NCBI GenBank assembly: GCA_037178675.1
Contig: JAYMGJ010000249.1
Coordinates: 1 to 54,147 of the forward strand
DNA from: Scleroderma bovista
Lineage: Eukaryota > Basidiomycota > Agaricomycetes > Boletales > Sclerodermataceae
Direction: 5' to 3'
DNA length: 54,147 bases
Part shown: in pieces, positions 43,893 to 54,147 of the stretch
Position numbering within the stretch: position 1 is the stretch's first letter
Layout of the letters: the number at the start of each line of letters is the position of its first letter
The notes under the pieces: generated by a model
What the model saw: only the letters and a program-made list of their open reading frames with translations
What the model was told of the DNA's origin: nothing
The model's database searches: none
Position numbers and translations under genes: made by a program

Positions 43893-44390
43893 ATGGAGCC
43901 TAGACCATGGTCTATCTGCCTGTCAAGTTCCGACGTAAATCTGTTTGTTTCCCATGGAGATATTCCACCTGCAATCCAGACACCCACTTCATCACTCACT
44001 ATGGAGTCTGCATTTTCTCTGGAATGTTTCTCTGCTATTGCAGCAGACCTCAACTATGTCCTGCTCTTGGGACAGCCTCTCCCTGAGCTCCGGTGTACTG
44101 TCTGGTACATATCTTCCCAGCCTGCTCCCTCAGTCCCTCTCATTCTCGGTCAGCACATTCTCCTCGTCAGTCCTGCGTCGCGCACATACTTTGGTCATCT
44201 CAAGTCTATCATTAGACTTGAAAATTCATACCTGGTCGTCTCTGTGTCTCCTGAGTCCTCTGCATATGGTCCTTTCATCCCAGAGTCCTGTCACATCCAT
44301 CTCCCTCTATCATTCATCTCGCTTCCCTGGACACGTCGAATCCGCTATTCATGTTTCACTTCCCTGCTATCCTGCAACAAACATGAATGA
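43893..44390 (+). pseudogene. Unrecognised coding-like stretch in the right arm
   Basis: A 165-codon frame contains WSICLSSSDVNLFVSH, FSAIAADLNYVLLLGQPLPE and ASRTYFGHLKSI, aligned residue by residue to the left-arm copy. Conservation of protein sense across two otherwise diverged arms suggests past selection. No domain is recognised. Confidence 0.45.
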
Positions 44391-45150
44391 AACAGTGCTC
44401 TAGAACCCTTCTTAGGAGCCCTAATAGAGTACAGAACCTTCCCCTTACTGCTCAAGGGAAGACTGCACTTCAGGAGCACCAAATTTCGCGTTTTTGCTCT
44501 ACAGAAGCTCAATCCAAGGGATTTGTGACACTCTGTGACCAGCTGTGACTCTACTTGTCATTCCAGGCCCCCTGACACTGCTCTTCTGGTCGGATCAATT
44601 CTCTTATTATCCCCCAGCCACTCCCATCAGTGGCACTGCTTCAGAAGCTCATCTCCAGATCTAAAGTTCAATAAATCATAGGTTGTGCTTCCCTTCTTTC
44701 TGAGTCACACAGAGTCACTCTGGCTCATTCTGACTCACTCTGCTGTGCATTATTCATCCCCTCTTGGCATTACTAATCCCCATTACTCCCCTTACCAATC
44801 ACTTACCAATCATCCTTCAAATCATGCTTATTATGCTGCTTATCAATTCATGACTCATGCCCCTATGATTCATATGCATTATGTCATCGCATATGCTCAT
44901 TTAGCTTCGATCTACTCATCCCATGCTTTCCCCCCCTCTCTTTTGGCCCCCATGCAATGATTTTTCCATATTCTTGGTTGTGCACCCCTTTTTACCTATG
45001 TTTTTGCTCTTTCCCTTGGCTCAGCAGCTTGTTCAGGCTCTCCCCATCGATGACTCAGCCTGATTACACTGCTTATCAATCGCTTACCAATTTCTTACCA
45101 ATCTCTTACCAAGCACTTAGTCATTTGTGCTTACAGGGCCACAGCCCCTC

Positions 45151-45208
45151 CTGTATATAAACCAGCAGCCAAAGGCTGCAAGGAAGTGTCTGCTTCCCCC
45201 TCAATAAA
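45151..45208 (+). promoter_or_regulatory. TATA box and polyadenylation signal of the right LTR-like arm
   Basis: tgtatataaa at 45152-45161 is followed about 40 bp later by caataaag (AATAAA at 45203-45208). This close spacing is typical of LTR retrotransposon R regions and supports calling the arms LTR-derived. Confidence 0.55.
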
Positions 45209-46095
45209 GTGACCACATTCACTCTCCCTCACTGTCTATAAGCTCTATCTCTGTCTTTGGACTTGTAGGTCACTCAGTGCTGGCCTAAAGCTCCTATATT
45301 GCTGTTTATCAGATATATCTTGTATCTGATCATTTCTCTAGGCTCAAGCGCAGTCTAGCATCTCTGTCCACTCCATCCCATCACTGTCCATTGCATTCTT
45401 GAAGCAGGAACTGTCCCCTTGCTTCCCTGTTGCTCCATCACTGCTGTATCACCCCTATCATCAATCTATCATTGCTCTTCTATCCCAGGACTCTTCCTAA
45501 CCACTGTGGTAGGCTGAAGAGGAGTCAATACCATCCCAAGTCACATCCCATCCCCATCAGAAGCCCTTCCCTTCCCTCCTGCATCCTGCCTGAAGGCGTG
45601 CAGCACATCCCCCTGAGGAGATTAAATACCAGAAATGCAAAGGAAGACCACCACTCACATATTGCTGTCATTTGGTGTTGGTTGTTGGTTGTTCTGACCT
45701 CTTCCCTCACTTAGGCGCACAGCAACCACCCCCAACATTGTCAATGCCATGACCACGACCTTCAACATTGACGACGACACGACCACCATCACCACCAACG
45801 TCGACGACACAACGACGACGACCCCCAATGTCAACAATGACGACGCCACCACTACCCCCAATGTCAACGACCACCCTACCTGGACGACGGCGATGTGACC
45901 ACCACCCGCGTTGATAACACGCCCACCACCAGGCACCGACAATGACGACAACGATGACCCCCCCACCTGCATTGTTGACACAACACCAGTGATGACGACG
46001 ATGACCCTGACGTGGCTACCACCACTACCCCCACCACCTGCGTTGATGTCGCAACCATTGATGATGACGATGACGATGACCTCAAATGTATACAA

Positions 46096-46983
46096 TATAT
46101 TTAGTCTCTGTTCTGCCCCCATTAGTGTACAATATTTATTCTTTTGTACTGTACAAAATTGAATATAAATTGATTAAGATGAATATTGAATGAATTAAGG
46201 TGGTTGAAAATTAAGTACAGGCAATGAAGGTATGGGTACTATTGGCTTGTATGAGTACTTCTGGGACAGCTGGGACAGTAATAACTTTCTGATAAATCTG
46301 ATCTGGAGCATCAGAATGAAACTTATCTGAGCATGTACATCAGCAGGTATAATTATATATACATTTGAACACATTTAGCAGGGGTTGGGTTTTTGGTCAT
46401 ATATATCAGCAGGTATACTGGTGATCTGGCATGATAAAAAGAAGCAACCTGTCTAAATTGATCATAATCAAGTAGACTGATAAAGATGTCCATCACTCAA
46501 AACACTACCAGAAAGTATATGACATGACCTAAGTGTATATCAGAATGATGCATGTGGATACACATGGAAAAAATGGTAATGTTATATAAAGGTTGAGCAG
46601 ACTCTCATCAATTTCCTGATGAATGTAATGACTAGCATGCCCAAGTCCTATGCCACTACTGGGAGACAAGAACTACTGCCGACAGATGATGACAACAACC
46701 ATCAACATGATAACTGCCGTTATGGATGACGGCAATGATCATGGTAATGACTGCCAAGGTCCGAGGATGCCAACAAAGTGATGATGGTGACCATCCATCC
46801 TATTACTTTGTTTATGTAGTACCATACACATTTATATACCTTCATGCAATCTGAATTAGGTGAGAGCTTTCCTGTGCACACCACATTGTATCACTAAGAG
46901 ATGTAGGAAGATCATTACACTGGTAAAAACTCAAACCACAGGTATCATAGGAAGGTCAAGTAATCAATGTCTGTCTCAAATAA
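46096..46983. other. Gene-free AT-rich flank of the palindrome
   Basis: The first about 110 bp resemble 3525-3640 (shared tttgtactgtac and aatataaattgattaa). The rest is AT-rich, with a short GAC/AAC-rich patch at 46670-46780. No gene is seen before the NLR stop codon. Confidence 0.45.
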
Positions 46984-49900
46984 CTAATTATCCTCAGGAA
47001 CAGGTGTGTAACATCTATGCCAAGCAGGGCCATGAGCCATCTTGCTCAAATCAAGCTCAGGAATACCTCTTGGGATTACCAGATGTGTCCAGGGAGTATA
47101 GAAAAACAATTTATGGTATGAGGAAGGCACCCACAGCAACAGTTTCCCATTGGGACCAACAATCCAGCCATCATTCCGCAAATGAATCAGGTCTCGGTAG
47201 TCCACATTGACATTGGACATGTCAATGAAAAGACTCTGAGCATCATCAAGTGCATGTGCAGCTGAAGATGAGAAGTGGATTGGTGAGAGTGTACTTGAGA
47301 GGGAATTTGTGGTTTTCTCTTTAAGGGTGTTTCCCACCTGGCCACCTGTCTGTGCATTCCAAAGTTGGATTGTCTTATCTGAAGAACCTGACACAATGTG
47401 CCTTCCATCTGGTGAGAATGCAACTGACTCAACTGAGTGTGTGTGCCCTTGGAGGGGGTTTCCCACCTGGCCACCTGTCTGTGCATCCCAAAGTTGGATT
47501 GTCTCATCCCAAGAACCTGACACAATGTGCCTTCCATCTGGTGAGAATGCAACTGAGGAGACTGGGTGTGTGTGCCCTTGGAGGGGGTTGCCCACCTGGC
47601 CACCTGTCTGTGCATCCCAAAGTCGGATTGTCCCATCCTCTGAACCTGACACAAGGTACCTTCCATCTGGTGAGAATGCAACTGAGTAGACTGAGTCTGT
47701 GTGCCCTTGGAGGGGGTTGCCCACCTGGCCACCTGTCTGTGCATCCCAAAGTCGGATTGTATTATCCCCTAAACCTGACACAATGTGCCTTCCATCTGGT
47801 GAGAATGCCACTGAGTTGACTGAGAAGGTGTGCCCTTTAAGAATCTGTTGATTTCTGGGCCAGTCATGCTGTTGTCCTACAGCAACTTGGGCAATTCCTG
47901 CAAACCTTTCAATCTGAGATCTTGCCAATATTGACTTTGATGGTGAAAATGGCAATGCTGACAAGTACAGGTGAGGTGTACTCTTGTCAATGATCCCAGC
48001 AAAGTTCTCCACAAATTTGATCCCATCCTTGATGAACATCAAGAGTTCTTCATACCTCATCCCACTGTGCTAATTCAATGTTAGTGGGATGTCATCACAT
48101 GTTACACATGAATAAACTCACCTGCAACCATCCCTCAGCAGAGATCAGTGCCCCACAGGCCTCCCTAATGAACTTTGATACACCAAGAGCCTCCAACCAA
48201 AACAGCATCTGTTCTCCAGTGAAAAGCCCCCTCATTAATTGTGCCAGGTCTGGATCAAATGCTGCAGCTTGGAGGTGGGTTGCCCAGAATCGACATGAAT
48301 ACAACAGATGTGGTGGAATGTTGTCTTCAACCCTTTTTTCCAAGTCTGCCACCTCCGAGTTGGAGATATATGATGTTTCCAGTTTACAGATGTTGAAATG
48401 AAGGCCAGCTTGCATGACAGAAAGCGAGGCAACAGCAAGATTACAATGTACATCACCCTGCTGAATAAAGAACTCTCCACTTCGTTTCTCATCGAGCAGA
48501 AAGTCATAGAATGAAGCATGCATGGGGCGGACAGGAGTAGATAGCTCATTGGCACCAGCAAGCAGTGATGCCATGGAGTTGAGGATGAACCCTACAGGAT
48601 AGTGGTCATCCTCCTGAGGGAACCTGTCACGCATAAAGTCCAATGCACTGATAGGGAGTGGCTCCTTCAACCACAGGATCTGCCGCATGACAGAACGAAA
48701 GTCCCGGCGGTTATCGGACCCTCTGAAAAGATCCTCCAAAAATGTGGTATACATTTCGTCGAGAAGAGTCCTTCCGTCGCCAGGAGCATGAGACATGATT
48801 TGATGAAAACGGTCCTTCGGGATCACCCCGATTCGGGGGGACATGAAGTCGCATGCCAGACGTGCCCATTCGAAGACACCACCTGATTTAGCAGCGAGCT
48901 GTTGGAAACTTTCGTTGGAGAACGGGTCACGAAGACTTTTCAGGCGGGTAGAAACATAGTGATGAATGTCGCGCATGGTCAACTCCGTACCAATGGCATC
49001 GAGCGACCTAGCATAGATATGCGGACTGGCGTTTAATGCCTCCCTAATGTCTACGAGTGGCCGAGAAGTCAGGAGAATCCGGATGTTTGTGGGAAGTTCC
49101 GCGCCGTAGGTAGCAAGGACCTCAAGCATGATCGCCCTCGTGCGCTCTGCACCACTCTCATCCAAAGCATCAACGACCACCACGATATTTCCAGTAGGGG
49201 AGCCTTTCAATTGGGAAAGGGGTTCAAGGATGAGTTTGTTCCACTGTGCTGCGACGTCTGTCGTGTCCCTCAGTGAATTGTTTTTGGTCGTCACCTCAAC
49301 CAGAAGCGGTCGCAAACGGAGGTCGCGATGAGCCAAGTCATGCGCAATGGTCGGGAAGAGCTTCGTATGGAGCTGTTCGTGCTGTCTAACGCGACTGAAA
49401 CAGAAGCACGATCCAAGCACGCCAAGATTCTGGGCCTGCCGAGCAACTCTGTGCGCTATGGCTGATTTCCCCTTTCCAGCCTGTCCGTAGAGCCAGAAGA
49501 TGCGCGGTGTAGCGGCGTCTGTGTTGTTGATCCAGTCAACAATTTCATTCAAGACCTCGATTCTTGTGCCATCCAGGCACTTCTTTGTCTCGTTGAGTCC
49601 GACTCCGTCCGCACAGGTCAAGCAGGTCGAGCTAAGATCCTCGAATATCTGTTTGATGCCATATTGGATGTCTGGAATTGGTCGATCTCGAAGCTCTTGC
49701 ATGAGCTTCTCCAACTTCCACGTATAGTTGACGACCTTGGTCGTTGTCTCCGAGGGAACACTCTTCCCGAGCCACGACCCTATGAAAAGATGAGTTTCAT
49801 AAAGTCTACAGGAATAAGTGGCGTACAGAAAGTTTTGGTTTCCGAGTACTTCGTGATGAACTGTGCGCATTCCTGTACGACTTGGGCGATATCCAGTAGG

Positions 49901-50740
49901 ACGTCTTTCGTCGCATTGATCTTCGATGAAGACCTGTTTTCCAGGATGAGCTCGTAAGTTCGTTCGATTGTAGTGACGAGCCCCCTGAGAGATGCGTCAA
50001 TACCCGCATGCGACAGCATCAGCTGTCCAGATTCCGTTAATCGAAGACATCGGGCGTGATCAATGCATACCTTGGAGGCCCTGTTCAATGCACTCAAGGC
50101 AATCTGAGCGTATGGATGGATCTATGCGTGATTATCAGTCAAGCTTGACCGTTTGCTATTGGGATGACAAACTATAGTAATGCCATTGATGACTGTACTG
50201 AAAGTGCTAAGGGTTTGGCGATATCCGGTGTCTACGAGACCGTGCGCATTAACAGCAATCTCCACTGGGCCAGGAATGGGGTCCATATGTGCGTCCTGCG
50301 TGTGGCCGAGTACTGTCGGAACAGGTTGGATATCGCCTGGCACCTTGTGGGATCGATAAGCGTCAGAAATACATGGCTGCATGTGCACGGACCTCGTGGG
50401 TAGTGGCAGCGGCACGTCCTTTCCCCGTGGTTTCTCCAGGACCGGTGGAAGCGATTACAACGGCCCTAGCGTCTTCAAGGTCAATCGCCATGGACTGGAT
50501 GTGGTTCACCGCATGGAAACTCTTCAGATCCAGTTCGCGCATGCGTAGATAACATCATACCTCTTCAAACACAGCAGATGACCCTTCTTGCCCTACTGAA
50601 GTGGCAGAGTTAGCGACAAATGAATCAGAAGGGCGTGGTGGTCCCTCAGCCTCCTGCTGTCGTCTGCGCTGGGACCTAGTCAAGACCCTCGTCCCCCCAG
50701 AGGCAGAGGGAGTCGGGTAAGGAGAATGCTGGAACGGCAT
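46984..50740 (-). CDS. NACHT-WD40 NLR-like (STAND) protein
   Basis: The N-terminal part (residues about 1-250, four or so exons) ends in the Agaricomycete NLR helical domain (IHPYAQIALSALNRASK). Introns with gtttgt...catag and gtacgc...catag are in phase. The NACHT module has Walker A GQAGKGKSAIAH and Walker B VVVVDALDESG, followed by ILLTSRP. A long helical region with FYDFLLDEKRSG follows. An intron after GWLQ leads to HSGMRYEELL, then four 43-residue WD40 repeats and a tail with RNDGWIVGPNGKLLLWVP. Known: such proteins oligomerise on ligand binding; some control vegetative incompatibility or xenorecognition. No null lesion is seen from NACHT to stop. The first exons (50831-50420) are uncertain: ATG 50740 (MPFQHSPYP) is the best start, and the linker near 50420-50560 could not be spliced with confidence. 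Confidence 0.88.
47320..47835 (-). repeat. Four near-identical 129-bp WD40 repeats
   Basis: The string cccacctgg starts at 47333, 47462, 47591 and 47720, exactly 129 bp apart. Each unit encodes 43 residues: GHT, SVAFSPDGR, IVSG or LVSG, then DAQTGGQVGN (NAQ in the last). Differences cluster in a few codons, such as the residues after GHT and around the SG-x-x-D loop. This is the pattern of high-internal-conservation repeats in fungal NLRs. Confidence 0.95.
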
Positions 50741-51636
50741 CAGAGTCCCCCCATCAAAATGTGCTGTGGAATTCACATACCCTGCGTTGGCTGAATTGGC
50801 TGTCTGCAGTCTTGCGGTTCTTCTTTGGCATCGCTGGTGAAGTTATACGTTGAGAGGATGGTTTGGTCTTACAATTAGCAGGTCGAGAGGGCAAAGGGAG
50901 AGCGAACCGCAGTTAACTCCACCGCCTTGAGGCATCCACGCTCTGGTCCGAATCCGGTCCACCCGCATTGCATGTGGTAGCGCTGGTTGTGGACCTGCCA
51001 GGCGCCGGAGCCTCTCGCCCCAAGCACATCGTCCTTCGCCCCACTCACTGGAATATTTCATGCGCCCCTCCGCCTTTGTTCCTCACGCTCACCTGCGTTC
51101 TCCTAGCCTGTTTCCCTCCAAATGGCCCCAATTGGACCAGCACGACCTTGTCCCCCGCATCCCTGCGCTTGCTGCCACTATCCTGTACGACTCACAAAGT
51201 GGGTCACATCCTGCTATCGTTGTGCCCCTCCTGGATGCGTTCAGTACCCTGGTCACTCAGCATTTACTGCTACTCCCGCTCACTAGTTCCTCAGTGGTCT
51301 CCAAAGCCTGGCAGAGATGTCACTTTGTTTTCCCACCCATCGATGCAATACGCATAGTTCCCTCTCAGTTACTATACCTTGTCATTGTTACGAATCTTTT
51401 GATCAACGTGAGACTCATGAGGACTGGCGACCAGCTTACTTGAATATGGAACACTCGTGTTTACGGCGATCGCGATGCAAGTACTGGTTAGACATATTCT
51501 GATCTGATCGCAGTTCAGCTTCCTTGCTATTCGGACCATCGATACATCACCGTTCTCCCGTAGCCCGTCTGCCTTTATATACCCACCAGGCTTCTTCCGA
51601 GCTCGTGTTGCAGTCTCCTACTGACCTCGCCCAGGA
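50741..51636. other. Region between NLR start and permease copy B
   Basis: Contains a possible upstream ATG of the NLR (50831) and overlapping plus-strand frames at 50968-51443 without recognisable family. The last about 45 bp match the upstream flank of permease copy A. A TATA-like ctttatatacc lies near 51573, about 60 bp before the copy B ATG. Confidence 0.45.
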
Positions 51637-53824
51637 TGACCTCCAGAGAGGCAATCACGAGGGGAGATGAAGCACGAGTTCAAACGCGCATTCAATCCAT
51701 TAGAGGTGCACCTTCTCCGTCTCTCAGTCGACACCCGCTCGTGGGACGCTCGTAGGTGTTCGGGGTCTCCTTCAGCATTATTGGCCTCCTCCCATCCATT
51801 GCGTATGTCTCATCCATTTTACCATCGAATTACAGTAAGCAAACGTGTACAGCTCTGTTCTTGTCTGCCCTGCCGAATGGTGGCGCGTCTTCTATGGTGT
51901 GGGGGGTATGTATTGCATCGTGGTACCTTTTGGAGAGTGGAGATGCTGAAGTGAAGCCATCCCAGTGGCTTGTAGCCTCGCTTTTCATTCTGTGTCGGCT
52001 TGGCCATGGTGGAACTTGGCTCCTCTGCACCGACGTCTGGTGGTGTGTAAGTGTTCTCTTGTAAGGGAATCTAAATTGCTTTTGACGTCCGACGTCTGTA
52101 GCTCTCCTACTGGACGCACGCTCTCCCCTCACCTCACTGACGAAACTTGCTCTGCTGGATCGTTGGATGTACGAATTTTGTCGCCGTTAGGTCTACCCGC
52201 GTGACACTATTCGGTGCGTAGACGCAAACACGATCGGGAATATTGCGTCGATCAGTGAGCTGGATTTTATTTTATCTTCCAAGATCTGTGCCTACTGACA
52301 TGCACTTGATGAAGCCTTTGTCGACTGGGGCTGTGCCGTCCAAATCACTGCTGCCGCAAGCATCGGATCCGGCCAAACATTTATCGCAACCCAAGCACAA
52401 ACCTAGTAGGCTGCAAACACTCTGTTCCCATCAACGTCTTGTGCATATCTCTTAGAATCTCGAAAGCTGTCTTGATGTCGACCTTGCATGTGGTCAGTCT
52501 TTGCTTAGCGGTGATAGTTGCCCTCCCAGTCGCAACGCCAAAAGAATATAAGAACACCGCCAGCTATGCACTCGGAAACTGTACGTTTTCTCTCACATCC
52601 GTGAATGTCGTGCAAATGAACTGTCTCATCTCGTGCATAGTTGATGGCTGGCCAAATGGCTTTGCGTTTATCATGTCCTTCATGACCCCCCTTTGGACAA
52701 TCTGTACGTATATGCAGACATGTTTCGGCGTGGTTATCTGATGCTGATTATCTGCAGGTTTGTTCGACTCTGCTGGAAGCCTCGAACGCTGCCATCGCTA
52801 TCCCATAGGCAATCGTGCGTCCCGCGTCCCCTGGTTCCCACCAGACTCTGACCATCCACAGGTCGGCTCCATCGCTATTTCTGGCTTCCTCGGAATACGT
52901 GTGCCCCATCCGTCCAAGTTTCCTGACATCGTGCATCCTTCTCACTTGCCTTGCATCTTAGCCATTAGTATCGCTCTTGTGTTCTGCATGGGCACGGATA
53001 TCGAGTACCGAGGCACCCTGGCACTCTGGTCGTTCGTCGTCGCAGCACAGTATGTCTATTCTTCCATTCCTTGTATGTCCCTTCTTATCACCTTTCCACT
53101 AGGTACATGATGGGATCTAGCATGGTGATGTCTGCTAGTCTGTACCAACCAGAGCAACGCCATACTAACGTGGCCGACCCTTCTCTTGCAGGTCCTCGCA
53201 ACCTCGCGTCAATGCTTTGCCTTCTCGCGGGACCGGCGCACTCCCCTTCTCGGGCATCCTTTACCGCGTGAACAACTACACCAGAACGCCAGTCAACACC
53301 GTCTGGTTCTCCGTCGTGATGGCGACTCTTTTCGGCGCACTCACGTTTCCGGGTGCCCAGGCGACGAACGCCGTGTTTGCGGTATCGATCGCGGCTCTCT
53401 ACGTTGCATACGCGATACCTATCATGGCATGTTTCGTGTTTGATAACGACTTCAAGCCCGGGCCATTTGACCTAGGTGTCTTTGTAGGTTCCTTCCCCCT
53501 TCTCACTCGCTCTTGGCGTTGGCGCTGACATCATATCCGCAGATTGGCTTTGTTGCAGTAGCGTTCATGGCGTTCATGACCATCATTTTCATGTTCCCCA
53601 CATCACCTGGGGTAAATGCTACTTCTATGAACTACACCATAGTCGTCCTGGGCGGCGTGCTCCTGCTCTCACTTGCATGGTACTACTTCCCCGTGTATGG
53701 GGGCGTCTACTGGTTCACTGGACCGGTGCCGAACATAGATAGGGAACACAAGGAAGCTGAGTCGGATGCAACCTCAGTGGATAGAAAGGCGATAGGGGAG
53801 ACAAGTGTGGTGGAGGTCGTATAG
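51637..53824 (+). pseudogene. APC-superfamily permease, copy B, decayed
   Basis: Starts at ATG 51637 and ends at TAG 53824 (ETSVVEVV). It is the inverted relative of copy A and keeps intron positions that copy A shares. Blocks seen: FGVSFSIIGLLPSIAYV, ALPNGGASSMVWG, DWGCAVQITAAASIGSG, DGWPNGFAFIMSF, RGTLALWSFVV, ALPFSGILYRVNNYT and FDLGVFVG. Lesions: a 26-bp deletion after GDEA removes the LLSQLGYKQ segment and shifts the frame; a TGA replaces the expected codon before RNLLCWIVG; and about 150 bp of the ALLLTHGVLCC-type segment is missing near 52410. It lacks the transposons of copy A. Activity is unlikely. Confidence 0.88.
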
Positions 53825-54060
53825 TATGGGGGCATTATGACCAGGCTCAACACGAAGCATCTCTGTAGCACTGTTGGTCTGTCTTTCTATCTATGCAAGG
53901 AGATGTAATTTCTCAACAATACCTCGGTGTTATATCTATATCTATCTATATCTACATACTGTAAGCTGCAGATACCGGCGGTTCGGTGTCAATTGCGTCC
54001 ACCGCGTCATTTCTGCATCATTTTTGCGTCAGTTCAGCATCATCGTTGACGTCGCTGATC
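53825..54060. other. 3' flank of permease copy B
   Basis: The first about 115 bp, including caatacctcggtgttatat, match the inverted flank of copy A near 29375-29480, so the duplication extends beyond the coding sequence. A short (atctat) run follows. Confidence 0.6.
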
Positions 54061-54147
54061 TTAGTCATCGATATACATCTTCGGTGCAGCAGCGACACAG
54101 CTGCGAGCTTCATCCACAGCACCGATATGGCGTCCGCGTGCACCTTC
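54061..54147 (-). CDS. Possible C-terminal end of a gene running off the window
   Basis: The last 29 codons of the minus strand are open from the window edge to a TAA at 54063-54061 (ending APKMYIDD). The frame is short and the product unrecognised, so it could be chance. Confidence 0.2.
   Translation of the reverse strand, partial: EGARGRHIGAVDEARSCVAAAPKMYIDD

Larger units (their letters stand above)
43820..45660 (+). repeat. Right LTR-like arm of the palindrome
   Basis: Inverted relative of the left arm. It carries a coding-like stretch (43893-44390), clusters of cttaccaatc words (44785-45115), a TATA box and a polyadenylation signal. It ends in a segment sharing tttctctaggctcaagc with the left arm. 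The overall make-up resembles a U3-R-U5 LTR with adjoining sequence. Confidence 0.7.
40270..46095. repeat. Nested palindrome: foldback arms, inverted LTR-like arms, foldback core
   Basis: Sequences pair inverted around a centre near 43015: 42182-42204 with 43829-43851 (gctattcaaaatattggaat type); the coding-like stretch 42129-41695 with 43905-44340; and 40527-40548 with about 45630-45648. Outermost are G-rich (40275-40550) and C-rich (45700-46090) triplet blocks. Next come two diverged LTR-like arms. The core is a separate foldback repeat. Arms differ by many substitutions and small indels, so this is an old structure rather than an assembly echo. Confidence 0.8.

Noticed and set aside
47309..47819. 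Regular 129-bp repeats resembling a repeat array, with antisense open frames
   Set aside because: The unit length is a multiple of three and encodes WD40 blades in frame with the NACHT gene; there are no unique spacers, so not CRISPR, and this is a eukaryote.
53930..53960. Telomere-like or microsatellite array at the right edge
   Set aside because: Only a few imperfect atctat units; not a telomeric repeat.

Overview
The window is genomic DNA of a filamentous basidiomycete, most likely an Agaricomycete. The genes have many short introns of about 50-65 bp. Families typical of mushroom genomes are present: an expanded-type alpha-kinase, the Agaricomycete/fish-type DDE integrase, a NACHT-WD40 NLR, a PIF1-like helicase and a fused Ole1 desaturase. 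A genus cannot be named from sequence alone.

Layout. (1) 1-15532 is a composite transposable element bounded by 216-bp, about 99 % identical terminal inverted repeats (TIRs). Its own genes appear to be an unrecognised two-exon gene (204-1426, minus), a DDE-type integrase (3923-5832, minus) and an alpha-type protein kinase (7919-15318, plus). The kinase is cut by a young Ty1/copia retrotransposon (10303-15056, 5-bp target duplication). A GC-skewed foldback repeat and a second small repeat element are also nested inside. (2) 15803-29295 is the housekeeping block: eIF2D/Tma64, a PXMP4-like peroxisomal membrane protein, a tentative C2H2 zinc-finger gene, a dead PIF1-like helicase, a delta-9 desaturase with C-terminal cytochrome b5, and an M28 metallopeptidase. 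(3) 29480-38283 is a dead APC-family (GABA/amino-acid permease-like) gene. It is split by a 3.58-kb hAT transposon in exon 1 and a 2.96-kb element in intron 1, each with a perfect target duplication. (4) 39.1-46.1 kb has no host gene; it holds a roughly 5.2-kb nested palindrome made of two diverged inverted LTR-like arms around a trinucleotide-skewed foldback core. (5) 46984-50740 is an NLR-type (STAND) gene with four nearly identical WD40 repeats. (6) 51637-53824 is a second, independently decayed copy of the permease in inverted orientation to the first.

How it fits together. The conserved metabolic genes (translation initiation, peroxisome membrane, oleate synthesis, peptidase) look intact. 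Everything around them is mobile or decaying. The least familiar object is the 15.5-kb TIR element: an integrase and an alpha-kinase read outward from a shared central promoter region, and the two outer genes end at the TIR edges. Several null lesions in mobile genes have the form expected of CpG-to-TpG change, which suggests methylation-linked decay. No RNA genes or CRISPR arrays were recognised.
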